Shown: positions 44,601-54,891, counted from the stretch's first letter. The stretch: 64,000 bases of DNA from Nitrospira sp. (GCA_037045225.1 JBAOHZ010000009.1:1798001-1862000), one strand, 5' to 3'. Notes: generated by a model not told the origin, from the sequence alone. Numbers and translations: made by a program.

Positions 44601-45158
44601 ATGCATCTGTTCGACATGATTCATCAGGCCAACCTCCTCACACCCCGCCTTCGTCTCCGACAGTGGCGACTATCGGACCTTGAACCGCTCGCAGCAATGA
44701 ATTCCGACCCCGATGTCATGCGTTATTATCCGGCGCCTTGGGCCAGAGAGCAGAGCGATGCGTTTGCTCAACGGGTGATGGGACTGATCGACGAACGTGG
44801 TTGGGGCTTCTGGGCGGTTGAGGAACGGGCGTCAGGGCGATTCATCGGCTTTGTCGGCTTACATGTCCCATCCCAGGAACTGCCGTTCTCGCCCTGCGTG
44901 GAAGTCGGTTGGCGCCTGGCCAGACCATACTGGGGTCTGGGCTATGCCACGGAGGCCGCGCAATCGGCCATTGCGTTCGGATTCGAGCAACTCCATCTGG
45001 AGGAACTCGTGGCATTCACCGCCATCACCAACCTGAAATCGAGCGCGGTGATGGAACGCCTCGGGATGCGGCTCGACTCCGAATTCGACCACCCCCAGGT
45101 GCCCATCGAATCCGTGCTGCATCGGCATGTGTTGTATCGTCTTCGCTCGCCTGAATAA
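44601..45158 (+). CDS. GNAT acetyltransferase, RimJ/RimL type
   Basis: A 185-residue acetyltransferase: TPRLRLRQWRLSDLEPLAAMNSDPDVMRYY at the N-terminus, then VEVGWRLARPYWGLGYATEAA (acetyl-CoA pyrophosphate loop) and TAITNLKSSAVMERLGM, as in RimJ/RimL N-acetyltransferases. It transfers acetyl to a protein N-terminus or small amine; substrate unknown. GTG at 44598 directly precedes the ATG and could also be used. Confidence 0.9.
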   Translation: MHLFDMIHQANLLTPRLRLRQWRLSDLEPLAAMNSDPDVMRYYPAPWAREQSDAFAQRVMGLIDERGWGFWAVEERASGRFIGFVGLHVPSQELPFSPCVEVGWRLARPYWGLGYATEAAQSAIAFGFEQLHLEELVAFTAITNLKSSAVMERLGMRLDSEFDHPQVPIESVLHRHVLYRLRSPE

Positions 45159-45335
45159 GCCTGTCATTCTCTTGAGTTTCGAGTATTGCCGTTCATCTTT
45201 CTTCAATTGATGTCCTCCGGCAGCAGGCTCCACCCTCTTACCTTGATTCTGACAATCGATTCAAATCCAGCGTACAATCGTCGGCATTCTCAACCGGATA
45301 CGTCACCACGAAATCGCCGATAGAAGGACCATCCC

Positions 45336-45779
45336 ATGCGAACACCCTTGCTTCATCTTGCTCTCCCAATATGTACCGCGTTGATGCTCACATCTTGCGT
45401 CACCTCCCCTTCGCCGGAGGAGATGAACCGGCGCGCCGAGCAGAACCGATGGGAGCTGTCGCATTGGGGTGATCGTTCGATTCCTTATGGCGACGATGGA
45501 GACCCCGTGATCCTCTCGTTCAAGGAGGGGAGAGTGTCAGGTCATGCCGGTTGCAATCGTTATCGTGCGGCCATCGTCTTCGGACCAGCCAGGGGAGAGC
45601 TGAAAGTCTCCCAAGGCATCACCACCCGCATGGCCTGTGAGCCCCGGCACATGGAGTTTGAAACATCGTTTATCCGGGCGTTTGAAGCCTCGACCCGTTA
45701 TCGCCTGGACGGTGAAAGCTTGTCATTCGAAAGCGACATCGCTCCGCCCTTGGAGTTTTACCGTCGCCCCCTGGACTGA
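45336..45779 (+). CDS. META-domain lipoprotein
   Basis: A 147-residue lipoprotein (lipobox LTSC near residue 21) with a META/HslJ-like domain: the family's strand-turn GHAGCNRYRAAI and the later ITTRMACEPRHMEFETSF. META-domain proteins are outer-membrane or periplasmic lipoproteins of uncertain role, often stress-linked. Stand-alone gene. Confidence 0.8.
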   Translation: MRTPLLHLALPICTALMLTSCVTSPSPEEMNRRAEQNRWELSHWGDRSIPYGDDGDPVILSFKEGRVSGHAGCNRYRAAIVFGPARGELKVSQGITTRMACEPRHMEFETSFIRAFEASTRYRLDGESLSFESDIAPPLEFYRRPLD

Positions 45780-46033
45780 TCAGAAACTTTCGAGCTCTCC
45801 TGCCAATTCGGACCCGAATTGATTCACTCTCCCACCTCTTTTCTCCGACGCCCTATCCCTTTCGATACGACAGCGTATCGCTTCTGATACTGATCTGAGC
45901 ATTCCGCACAATTGCTTCCACTAGGCGACTTTGCTTATCTACTCAGAATCGACCTGCCTTTTCACGATTGTGCTTCTCCTCGCCCCGGCATCGGTTTTGC
46001 TCACCCTATGGAGTGAGACCGGAGCTTCACATC

Positions 46034-46759
46034 ATGGCCCTGATAACCTTCAAAGTTCTCGTCGCGTTTGGCTTCCCCCTCGCGCTCCAGTGTGGCGGCA
46101 GACAAATACTGCCTCACGCGAGTGATCGCGCTGCCGCCATCAATCCGCCACGCGCCAAGACGCAAGCACTACTCAAGGCGCTGAATCCGTGCTGGCTCGG
46201 GAGTGGGTTGGACGCAGGGAAGAGATGCTGGTCCTGGCTCAATGAGGCGGCGCGGCAGGCCGCAGAAAAATTCCCGACCATAGACGTACTGTTTCCATTC
46301 GTCTATGGAGGCACACTCGCTCTCAATCTGTGGTGGGTCTGGGAGACGTTGGGGCACCCGTTCTATCCCGCCTGGATCGTCGCACCGTTGGCGATGATAC
46401 TGACGGCCGACTGGACGGAGCACCTCCTTCAACTGGCGCAGCTCAGCCACTCCGTCTCCTCAAACAAAAGCCGCGCTCGGAACCTCTGGATTGAGATCTC
46501 AGGCTGTGCAACAACCATCACACTGTGGCTCACCTTGGGCTTATACATAAGCCTGATGGAACTGGTTGCCAAATTGATGGTCATGCTGTCACGTCGTCGC
46601 ACCGCCGGTCATGACTCAGCGCGTCTCATCGACCGACGAGGATGGGTGACTGAGCGGTTGGGGATCGGACGGAAGGTCGATCCAGCGGCCTCGCCGAATC
46701 AGAGGTTCCATCAGACGAACCGTCCGTCCTCATCCTGTGCGGTGTATCTTTTGAGATAA
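46034..46759 (+). CDS. Membrane protein of unknown function
   Basis: A 241-residue protein with hydrophobic segments near residues 2-16, 85-105, 112-128 and 155-175. It contains PHASDRAAAINPPRAKTQALLKALNPCWLGSG and aromatic NLWWVWETLGHPFY. ATG 46034 has GGAG at the right distance; a longer frame to 45968 is less likely. No family recognised. Confidence 0.6.
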   Translation: MALITFKVLVAFGFPLALQCGGRQILPHASDRAAAINPPRAKTQALLKALNPCWLGSGLDAGKRCWSWLNEAARQAAEKFPTIDVLFPFVYGGTLALNLWWVWETLGHPFYPAWIVAPLAMILTADWTEHLLQLAQLSHSVSSNKSRARNLWIEISGCATTITLWLTLGLYISLMELVAKLMVMLSRRRTAGHDSARLIDRRGWVTERLGIGRKVDPAASPNQRFHQTNRPSSSCAVYLLR

Positions 46760-47118
46760 CTATTTCCTCACTACTTAGATACAGTTCCGCTCCCAGCCGA
46801 GACTGCTGCGTCCGAATCCTCACCGAATCGCTTCTATCAGCCACATACCCCTACGCACCACCATTGGCACGTGCTTTGCTTTTCCCGTAGACCAGAGCGA
46901 CTTGTGGCCATTGCCTCTTGCACTCAGTACCGGCGTCGCAGGATCCGGTCCTGTAGCCGATTTCACTGGAACGCGTCTTAGACTTTCGCGCCGCCTCTTC
47001 AGGGCCGATCGAGATGCGGCCACCGGCAACGACGAGTCCTCGCCCGGGCCGGAAGTGAGTCAGTCAATAGCTCCACGATCCGGGGACACCTCGACAAATT
47101 CATCGGGAGGAACGATCC
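46760..47118. other. Intergenic region upstream of the multicopper oxidase locus
   Basis: About 360 bases without a convincing gene. It presumably contains the promoter of the 47119-52991 transcription unit; a good ribosome-binding site (GGGAGGAA) lies just before 47119. Confidence 0.45.
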
Positions 47119-47766
47119 ATGCCGTTGCCCACAACCAATTCGTATTTTCAGGATGGCACCCTGCAGGGTTTTACCACAGAGGGAACCGTGCGTATCGTCG
47201 AGTCATTTGACGCGATCCACGGCGCACACCACTTCTGTCCCGTCCGGGGCGCGCACTTCATCGTGCTCGACGACCCATCCAAAATCGATGGGGACGGCGC
47301 GCGAAAGCCCGCCCCCGGCGACCCAACGCCTGCGGATACGACGCGGTTCACGTTTACCCCCGATGCCGACAACAAGACGACGCTCGGAGTCGACGGAGCC
47401 ATCCTCGAATGTCGAAACGTCCTCATTCAACCAGGCCAGACACTCTGGTTTCATTGGGCGTTCGCGCGATTCGACTGGTCCCCGGCGAACGATTTTGCCC
47501 TGTTCGTGGCGTATGAAGGCGGTCGGACAGACGGTCCTCCGGCCTACACGTGCATGCTCGCGGAATCCCTGATTCTCGAACGCCAGAACCGATGGTTCAC
47601 CGACTGGCAGGCTTTTTCCTGGCGCCCGGCCACTCCGTTCAACGGCACGCTGCAATGGATCGTCTCCAACGGCATCTCGACGACGCTGCCCGTTCCACGC
47701 CCCGGCGGAAACGCCCGGCCATCGGCACTCTTGCTCGATTGCGTGGAACTCGGCCAAGCCGTGTAA
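47119..47766 (+). CDS. Beta-rich protein of unknown function beside the multicopper oxidase
   Basis: A 215-residue protein without signal peptide, rich in beta-strand pattern and Trp/Phe (LWFHWAFARFDWSPANDFALFVAYEGG, RWFTDWQAFSWRP). It resembles a jelly-roll or lectin-like fold but no family is recognised. It ends 35 bases before the oxidase gene and is probably cotranscribed, so it could be an accessory to it. Confidence 0.6.
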   Translation: MPLPTTNSYFQDGTLQGFTTEGTVRIVESFDAIHGAHHFCPVRGAHFIVLDDPSKIDGDGARKPAPGDPTPADTTRFTFTPDADNKTTLGVDGAILECRNVLIQPGQTLWFHWAFARFDWSPANDFALFVAYEGGRTDGPPAYTCMLAESLILERQNRWFTDWQAFSWRPATPFNGTLQWIVSNGISTTLPVPRPGGNARPSALLLDCVELGQAV

Positions 47767-47801
47767 CTTCAACTTTTGACCGACACAGTGAGGAGGCAGA
47801 C

Positions 47802-50800
47802 ATGCGGTTCAGGAATTCAACCGGCGTACATGAGATAGAAGATGGCGGGAAATGCAGGACCTTCGTCCTGTCCGTGCTGCTGACGGCAACGGCACTGTAT
47901 GCGCAGACAGGCTGCACCGCCTTGCCCCAACCACCGCGCACCATCCATGCCCACGTCGTCGCGTTGGAACAGCCGCTTGTTTACAATCGATTTGGCTCCA
48001 TGAACCCGTACGGCATGGTCTATGCCCTGAAGCACGATGTAGTGAACAAGGCCGATGGCTTACCGATGGACGAGCACTCTCGACCGGGCCAGGTTCGTCT
48101 GGCCGACGGCAAACGACCACGGCCGCTGGTACTGCGAGCCAGTCCCGGAGATCGGCTGATCGTACATTTTTCCAACATGCTCTCGCCGGAACAGCCGGAC
48201 CTCAGTTCCACCCATTGGCCGGTGCCGTACACGAACCTGAATGAAAAGGAGGCCCCGGGCGCAGAAGAACCCGAAGCGCCGGCCCCGTCGATTGTCGGTG
48301 ACGCGGCTCGTCAGGGCTGCGGATCAGAGCAGGCCGTAAAGCCAGTTCCGACGCCTGTGGATCGACGCACCGACTGGCCACGTACGCGCTGCGCCACCAT
48401 CACCATCTCCGGCCTCACTCCGGCCGGCAATGGATTCGATCCTGCCGTGACGGGACTCGCCGGCATCCCCCCGGGGCACACGTTTACCTATCAATGGAAC
48501 ATTCCGGGTGCGGCCGAACCCTCGACGCATCTGTTCTTCAGCAACGCCGCGCCGGCCGGCGGTGAAGGCGACGGTGGGAGTCTCGTTCACGGACTGTTCG
48601 GTGCGCTCCACGTAGAAGCGCGCAACAGCCACTGGTACCGCAGCGAGACCACACCGGCAGACCTGGCGTTGGCCCGCACCCAGCACCGCGACTCCGCTTT
48701 TCTCAACTATGAGGCCGTGCGCCAAGATGGGACTCCCATCCTGAACATGCTGAAGCAGCAGGGGCCCACAGACTATGAACTCATCTATGGCAACCTTAAC
48801 GCGATCATCGTCGATCACAAGCTGCCGGAATCGCCGGCCTTCCGTGAATTCACCGCCATTTTTCACGACGAGCTGAAAACCTTTTACCGGGACGAATTCA
48901 CGGCGCTGGAAACAGAGTTCACATTGTCAGGCGTCCGCGACGGCTTCGGAATCAACTACGGAGCAAGCGGCATGGGCACCATTCTGTTGGCGAATCGCCT
49001 CGGCATGGGACCCGCTAAGCGATGCGTGGAATGTGCCTACGAAGAATTCTTCCTGGAATCATGGGCCAACGGCGATCCGGCCTTGCTGGCCGCCTATGCA
49101 GATGACCCGTCCAACGTCCACCATAGCTATCTGAACGACCGCGTGGAGTTCCGCAATCTCCATGCCGGCCCTAAAGAAACCCACGTGTTCCATCTGCATG
49201 CCCACCAGTGGCTCGCCCAGAAAGAAAGTGAAACCGGCACCTATCTCGACTCTCAGACGATTGCTCCTCAGCAGGGGTTCGTCTACCCGATTCATTACGG
49301 CGGAAGCGGGAACCGGAACAGGGCGCCGGGTGACTCCATTTTCCATTGTCACCTCTATCCACACTTCGCACAGGGGATGTGGGAACTGTGGCGGGTCCAC
49401 GATGTGCTGGAAGACGGCACCCGCCGCCTTCCCGACGGCGAACTGGGCCACGGCACCGATCCCCTGACTGGCGCGACCAATCCTGCCAGCGGTACACCGA
49501 TTCCCGCGATCATTCCGCTGCCCGGACAAGCTATGCCACCCGCGCCGGCCTATGGCCCCGACAAGAATCCTGGATTCCCCTTCTTCATTCCCGGTACTGC
49601 GGGACATCGCGCCCCTCAACCGCCGATGGATCTGGTGCGGGACGGAGGACTCCGGCGCCACGTCGTCAAGGACGGGACCAGAACCGTCTCGCATGTGCCT
49701 CACACCCAGGCAGCCACCTTGGCGCCACGGGAATTAGTCCGGCGTGCCCTGGCCACGGGAGACATGTCGACGGCCCTGGAAACAGCGCAGCTCACCCTCC
49801 TCCCCAATGACGGCACGACGCTCGAGCGCGCCGCCATGGCCTTCCACGCCGATCCCAACGGTCATGCCAGCATGACACCGGAAGGCCTCCCGTCCACCTA
49901 TCGCGTGAATGGTCGCGCACCACAACCGGGCGCCCCCTTCGCCGATCCGTGCGACGCCCAAGTGGCCAAGCTGGCCGGCGAAGTCGACGAGCAAGGCCGG
50001 CTCTACGAGCGCACGTACAAAGTTTCGGCGATCGATGTCGATCTGGTCGTCAACAAAGACGGATGGCACGACCCACAAGGGCGCATCAACGTCTTGGATG
50101 ACGATGTGCCTGCCTATACCGGTCGCAACGGACGGACCACGGTGAAAACCGACCAAGCCAAACCGTTTTTCTTTCGCGCGAATTCCGGAGAATGCATCCG
50201 CTTCGAACACACCAATCGCACGTCCCATGAACTGGAGCTGGACGACTTTCAGGTGCGGACCCCCACGGACACGATCGGTCAGCATATCCATTTGGTGAAG
50301 TTCGACGTGATGTCATCGGACGGGTCCGGCAACGGCTGGAACTATGAAGACGGCACCTTCGCGCAAGGGGCGATACGAGAACGAATCGAAGCCACCCATC
50401 GCCCGGGCGGCGGCGCGCGCGATGAAGGAGGCCGATCCATCACGCTGGCCCTGCCTCGCGCGAACGAGTATCAAACCACGGTGCAACGCTGGTTTGCCGA
50501 TCCGTTAATGAAAGACCATCGAGTATGTGAAGCGGAAGGCGGCGTCCGGGGTAAGCCGGCCCAGGCGCCGAAGGCTTGCGAAGATCGGACGATTCGGACG
50601 GTATTTACCCATGACCATTTCGGACCTTCTTCCATCCAGCACCATGGCTTCTACAGCGCATTGCTGATCGAGCCTTTCAGGTCCGTCTGGACCACACCGA
50701 ACGGCGACCCACTCAAGGGCGGTGTGGGAACACAGGCCAGGATTGTTGGCGCGCAGGATTCTGCTCTTCACCCGGATCATCGGGAGTTTGCGCTCGCGGT

Positions 50801-52991
50801 GGCGGACTTCGCCCTCCTGTACGATCCGCACCGAAAGCAGGGCGAAGGCGAACATCAGGGAATGGAGCATCAAATCGCGCGGGCGAAAAGGGAGGTGACA
50901 GACCCGGCGGTCGTCCGGCAGCTCCAGACCCATGCGACAGACTACTGGACCCGTCATGGACGGCCGGTGGATCCGCCGATGCTGCCAGAAGCCATTTCCA
51001 AAGACCATCACAACCCCTATCTCGTGAATTATCGCCACGAGCCGATTCCATTGCGGATCGGACTCCGTGACAGTGACGGCAGCATCCGACGGCAGAACCC
51101 TGGATTACCGGGCGACATGGCCTGGGCCTTTAGCTCCGATATCCACGGGGACCCGTTCACAGAAGTTTTCGAAGGATATGAAGGAGAGTTGGCCCAGTTG
51201 CGGGTGATTCAGGGCGCGCAGGAAGTGCAGCACATGATCAATCTCCACGGCATGCGCTGGCCGCGTGAAATCGACAACGCCAAGAGTCCCTTGGTGGCGG
51301 CGCAGGAGATCGGCATCTCCGAACATTTCGAACTGAAGCTCCCGCTCTCCAACGTCTTCCGCGGCCTGCACTTCGCCGACTATCAATACGACTTCGGCGC
51401 AGTCGACGATCTCTGGAACGGCGCCTGGGGCTATATCCGCACGTACAACGGTGTCGACGCGGCAGACCCGCAGCAGCTGTCCCGAACCATATTGGGCAAC
51501 CGCTCGCCTCAATCGCTGAAACCCGGCGATCCACTCTATACTCCCATCGGCAACAGGCTGAACCCCCTGCCGGCGAATCCGTCAGGCAAGATCCGGCTGG
51601 CGGGACAACAGAGTTTGTACGATGGAACCTGTCCGATTCCTGAACACTTCGCGCAACTCAGCGCGCAAGGCAAGGCAACGGAAGTCACGTTCTACGTCGA
51701 TGCCGTGAGCATTCGAGACTGGCTGGGGAGCGATCTGCCCTACGATCGTAACGCCGGCATCACCGACCCCGACGCCCTGACGTTTGTCTTGCTCACGCGC
51801 CTCGCACCCGGCGACAGCCCGCTCAGCCCGCAGGAATTGGACCAGCGGCGCGAGCAACTCCGTGCCCACTATCAAGCCCGCCTCTCGGACCCTGCGATCA
51901 CCGACCCGATCGAGCCGCTGGTCCTGCGGGCCAACGCAGGTGATTGTATCAAGATCGACCTTGCCAACCGGCTCCCCCAATCACTCCGGGATGCAGCCGG
52001 TGATGCGTTGATGCCGAAAATCGTTCCGCTGAATGTGGACCAGCACGCATCCGAAGGCGCACAGCGTGCCGCAGATGTTCGGCCCTCGTCCTACGTCACG
52101 CTGCATCCGCAACTCGTGTCTTACAACGTGGCCAGCTACAACGGCGCCGCCATCGGTTTTAACGGTGAAGAGCCGGTCGGCCCCGGACAGAGGAAGCTCT
52201 ACTACTGGTACGCGGGCACGGTGTCGCTGGAAGGCGATCGCCTTGTCCATACGGCGGCAGAATTGCTGCCTGCAAATCTGACCTCATGGGGCGATATCAT
52301 CAACCACGGTTCACACGGCCTGGTCGGCGCACTGATCATCGAACCGGCTGGCGCGACCTATCACGACCCGCTATCCGGCGCCCGGACGGAGAACGGTGGG
52401 ACCTCGGCACAGATCACCTATCCCGATCCGAACACTCCGGCATCTCATTCATTCCGGGAACATGTGGTGCTCTACCGGGACGGCTTGAATTTGCATCATA
52501 GAATTGCCGCCGGGACGACGGAACCGATGCCCGATTGTCGCGTCTGTGACGACTCCTACGACCTGGGAGAGAAGGGGTTCAACTATCACTCAGCGCCGTT
52601 CCAAGCCAGGCTGGGACAGCACCCGTCGGCGAATTTGAACGGCGCATGGTACCCACCTGACTTCTTTACCCCCGCCTATCGATCAATCCCGACGACGACC
52701 TATCGTGCCGTCCCGGGCGAAGAAGTCCGCTTCCGGGTACTCCAGCCACACGGACGGAACCGGCAGCATGCGTTCCTCGTATACGGTCACGACTTTCCGG
52801 ATCTCCTGCCGCAATTCGGATCGCCTCACAGCCCGCTGATCTCTATCGGAAAGGGTCTGACGGTCAACATTCGCCATGCCAATCCGGGATACTGGCTCTA
52901 TCGAGACGGCCCAACACACATGTGGGCCAGTGGGATGTGGGGAAGTTTTGTGGTCGGACAACCGCCACGAAAAGAGAATGCGGCGCAATAA
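47802..52991 (+). CDS. Giant multicopper oxidase (1,729 residues), possible MnxG/MofA-like enzyme
   Basis: The exported protein (hydrophobic start, QTGC could be a lipobox) contains several cupredoxin domains. A full trinuclear/type 1 motif set is seen once: HVFHLHAHQW (461-470) and HCHLYPHFAQGM (515-526), with type 1 Cys516. Further copper-like motifs are THDHFGPS (936-943) followed by HH (947-948), HMINLHGMRW (1144-1153), INHGSHGLVG and a C-terminal HMWASGMWG without Cys. The size and repeated cupredoxin plan fit giant bacterial oxidases such as the manganese oxidases MnxG and MofA, but the substrate is not shown. AGGAGG precedes ATG 47802; the longer open frame to 47550 overlaps the previous gene. 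Confidence 0.8.
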   Translation: MRFRNSTGVHEIEDGGKCRTFVLSVLLTATALYAQTGCTALPQPPRTIHAHVVALEQPLVYNRFGSMNPYGMVYALKHDVVNKADGLPMDEHSRPGQVRLADGKRPRPLVLRASPGDRLIVHFSNMLSPEQPDLSSTHWPVPYTNLNEKEAPGAEEPEAPAPSIVGDAARQGCGSEQAVKPVPTPVDRRTDWPRTRCATITISGLTPAGNGFDPAVTGLAGIPPGHTFTYQWNIPGAAEPSTHLFFSNAAPAGGEGDGGSLVHGLFGALHVEARNSHWYRSETTPADLALARTQHRDSAFLNYEAVRQDGTPILNMLKQQGPTDYELIYGNLNAIIVDHKLPESPAFREFTAIFHDELKTFYRDEFTALETEFTLSGVRDGFGINYGASGMGTILLANRLGMGPAKRCVECAYEEFFLESWANGDPALLAAYADDPSNVHHSYLNDRVEFRNLHAGPKETHVFHLHAHQWLAQKESETGTYLDSQTIAPQQGFVYPIHYGGSGNRNRAPGDSIFHCHLYPHFAQGMWELWRVHDVLEDGTRRLPDGELGHGTDPLTGATNPASGTPIPAIIPLPGQAMPPAPAYGPDKNPGFPFFIPGTAGHRAPQPPMDLVRDGGLRRHVVKDGTRTVSHVPHTQAATLAPRELVRRALATGDMSTALETAQLTLLPNDGTTLERAAMAFHADPNGHASMTPEGLPSTYRVNGRAPQPGAPFADPCDAQVAKLAGEVDEQGRLYERTYKVSAIDVDLVVNKDGWHDPQGRINVLDDDVPAYTGRNGRTTVKTDQAKPFFFRANSGECIRFEHTNRTSHELELDDFQVRTPTDTIGQHIHLVKFDVMSSDGSGNGWNYEDGTFAQGAIRERIEATHRPGGGARDEGGRSITLALPRANEYQTTVQRWFADPLMKDHRVCEAEGGVRGKPAQAPKACEDRTIRTVFTHDHFGPSSIQHHGFYSALLIEPFRSVWTTPNGDPLKGGVGTQARIVGAQDSALHPDHREFALAVADFALLYDPHRKQGEGEHQGMEHQIARAKREVTDPAVVRQLQTHATDYWTRHGRPVDPPMLPEAISKDHHNPYLVNYRHEPIPLRIGLRDSDGSIRRQNPGLPGDMAWAFSSDIHGDPFTEVFEGYEGELAQLRVIQGAQEVQHMINLHGMRWPREIDNAKSPLVAAQEIGISEHFELKLPLSNVFRGLHFADYQYDFGAVDDLWNGAWGYIRTYNGVDAADPQQLSRTILGNRSPQSLKPGDPLYTPIGNRLNPLPANPSGKIRLAGQQSLYDGTCPIPEHFAQLSAQGKATEVTFYVDAVSIRDWLGSDLPYDRNAGITDPDALTFVLLTRLAPGDSPLSPQELDQRREQLRAHYQARLSDPAITDPIEPLVLRANAGDCIKIDLANRLPQSLRDAAGDALMPKIVPLNVDQHASEGAQRAADVRPSSYVTLHPQLVSYNVASYNGAAIGFNGEEPVGPGQRKLYYWYAGTVSLEGDRLVHTAAELLPANLTSWGDIINHGSHGLVGALIIEPAGATYHDPLSGARTENGGTSAQITYPDPNTPASHSFREHVVLYRDGLNLHHRIAAGTTEPMPDCRVCDDSYDLGEKGFNYHSAPFQARLGQHPSANLNGAWYPPDFFTPAYRSIPTTTYRAVPGEEVRFRVLQPHGRNRQHAFLVYGHDFPDLLPQFGSPHSPLISIGKGLTVNIRHANPGYWLYRDGPTHMWASGMWGSFVVGQPPRKENAAQ

Positions 52992-53097
52992 AACCGAATC
53001 GAAACCCCGTCGCCACCACGCCGCACTCCGCCCGAGTTACGGTTTAGTGCTCAGACAGGCGCTGGTGGCGACAGGAAGACGTTCACGGAGGAGCCCC

Positions 53098-53778
53098 ATG
53101 CCGAGTCCCGCCACCTACCAATTCAATCTGCCACGACGAGGCCGCCCGTCCGACGTGATGCTCAACGAAGTGTGGTACCCCGGCATTCAAGCCTATTGGG
53201 AGGGTAGCACGTCGAGTCGCATCTTCGACGCCATCTTAGGCATCAAAGCGCTGGTCGTTCACGCGACCGCCGGTTCGAGTTCGGCAGGCGCCATCTCGGT
53301 AATGAAGGAGGGGAAGGCGTCGTTTCACTGGCTGCTGCCGGATGAAGATGAGCCGCAACATGGGCAACTCGTGTGGGCCTGTGCGCCGGAAGCCAGAGCC
53401 GCGTGGCATGTCAGAAATTCCTGTTCACACCCGAGCGTGAACGACGGCGCCGACAAGGTCAACCACTGGTCGCTTGGTATCGAGGTGGTGAATGGGCAGA
53501 CGACCCGCGACTCCTTTTCCGATTGGCAGATCCAAACCACCGCACAGATCGTGCGTTACTGCTGGGCCAAATACCCCAACCTGAAACATGTCGTCTCCCA
53601 CGCGAAGCTGGACCCGGCGCGGCGTAGTGATCCGGGCGCTGCCTTTCCCTGGGCACGTCTCAAGAAACTCGTCCTCGCACCGGATGCAGAGGATGGAGTG
53701 CCGCGCGTGGCTGCGGAAGCGACATCGGCGGCCTCCATTGAATCTGTGATCGATCACAAGGGTTGTTGCCAAGGTTGA
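53098..53778 (+). CDS. N-acetylmuramoyl-L-alanine amidase (Amidase_2/AmpD type)
   Basis: A 226-residue zinc amidase that cuts the bond between muramic acid and the stem peptide. Zinc ligands are in VVHATAG (His), a second His region ASFHWLLP, and VSHAKLDPARRSDPG (His and Asp); the catalytic Glu lies in SLGIEVVNG. No signal peptide is seen, so it may act in recycling, or be exported by another route. ATG 53098 follows GGAGGAG. An in-frame open stretch of 86 codons follows its TGA stop. Confidence 0.82.
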   Translation: MPSPATYQFNLPRRGRPSDVMLNEVWYPGIQAYWEGSTSSRIFDAILGIKALVVHATAGSSSAGAISVMKEGKASFHWLLPDEDEPQHGQLVWACAPEARAAWHVRNSCSHPSVNDGADKVNHWSLGIEVVNGQTTRDSFSDWQIQTTAQIVRYCWAKYPNLKHVVSHAKLDPARRSDPGAAFPWARLKKLVLAPDAEDGVPRVAAEATSAASIESVIDHKGCCQG

Positions 53779-54039
53779 CAGGCATTCGAACCCATCCAGT
53801 CCAAACTCAGACTCGCAATCGTCACGACGCAGACGGCCTACTGCGTCACACCCGGGATCTGTCCGTACGGCGTAGAGCCGACGCAGACGGAAGAACACCT
53901 GTATCCCATCCGATATACCAGCGCATCAGTCGACGCCATCACCGATTCATCCATGAGGCCACAACAACTGCTTCTTGCGTCACTCCGTCCCAGCTCCTCG
54001 GTCAAGGATACCCTTGACGTCCCCCGTACCAATCATTGA
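53779..54039 (+). other. Open stretch in frame after the amidase stop
   Basis: After TGA at 53776-53778 the amidase frame continues open for 86 codons to TGA 54037-54039. It reads like protein (TTQTAYCVTPGICPYGVEP and YPIRYTSASVDAITDS) and has no good start codon of its own before codon Met at 53953. It may be a lost C-terminal extension, stop-codon readthrough or chance. Confidence 0.35.
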
Positions 54040-54083
54040 AAGTTGCACCCATCGAACGTTGCCCCCATTTCGCGAGGCGCCCG

Positions 54084-54824
54084 ATGTACGCACGGTTTGG
54101 TCCTGCTCTCTTTTGTCTGACACTGTGGCTTGGATCGACGCTGTCGCCCATAGGCTGCACGGTTGCCGCCGCCGACCAAATCACAGCAGTGGTTCCAGCC
54201 CCTCAGACTCAAGCCTGGTGGACGGAACGGCATGAACGCGCCGTGGCCCGTCTGCAGCAGAGCCCGGTCGATCTCCTGTTCATTGGGGATTCCATTACGC
54301 AAGGATGGGAAGAAGCTGGACGCCGGGTATGGGAAACCTTTTATGGACGGCGTCGTGCAGCAAACCTGGGATTCAACGGCGACCAGACCAACAACGTACT
54401 CTGGCGGCTCCAGCATGGGGAGCTTGATGGGATCGCGCCCAAACTGGCGATCGTGATGATCGGCACCAACAACACGTCAGTACGGAAAGATCCTCCGGAA
54501 CAGACCGCTGCCGGCATCCACGCGATTCTGACCACGTTGCACACGCGTCTGCCACAGACTAAAATCTTGCTGTTGGCGGTGTTTCCCAGAGGCTGGTCAG
54601 CCGACGAGCCGCTGCGGCTTGTGAATCAGGCCCTCAACGAACGACTACGGGCCTACGCCGATCAGCGCCAGGTATTGTTCCTCGATCTAGGCCCACGTTT
54701 TCTCGACAAGGCAGGACGACTCTCCGAGGAGGTCATGCCGGATGCCCTGCACCCCAGCGAGCGAGGCTACCGCCTATGGGCCGAGGGCATGGAACACCTG
54801 GTCAAACCTTTACTGCGCGAATGA
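54084..54824 (+). CDS. Exported SGNH/GDSL-family hydrolase
   Basis: A 246-residue exported esterase-like enzyme: signal peptide ending near AAADQ, block I FIGDSITQGWE with nucleophile Ser, block II/III GFNGDQTNN and VMIGTNNTS, and block V DALHPSERGY with catalytic Asp and His. These lipases/esterases or acetylhydrolases act on sugars, lipids or peptidoglycan acetyl groups. It lies behind the amidase on the same strand, so a cell-wall role is possible. Confidence 0.87.
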   Translation: MYARFGPALFCLTLWLGSTLSPIGCTVAAADQITAVVPAPQTQAWWTERHERAVARLQQSPVDLLFIGDSITQGWEEAGRRVWETFYGRRRAANLGFNGDQTNNVLWRLQHGELDGIAPKLAIVMIGTNNTSVRKDPPEQTAAGIHAILTTLHTRLPQTKILLLAVFPRGWSADEPLRLVNQALNERLRAYADQRQVLFLDLGPRFLDKAGRLSEEVMPDALHPSERGYRLWAEGMEHLVKPLLRE

Positions 54825-54891
54825 GAACGGACCGGTGCAAGGGCCACACCTTATCCGGCCGGAAGAGCCGCGACGCGTTGGACCTCATCAC

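Noticed and set aside
45240..45290. TTCAAATCC-like T-loop sequence as a possible tRNA
   Set aside because: No matching acceptor stem or anticodon arm around it.
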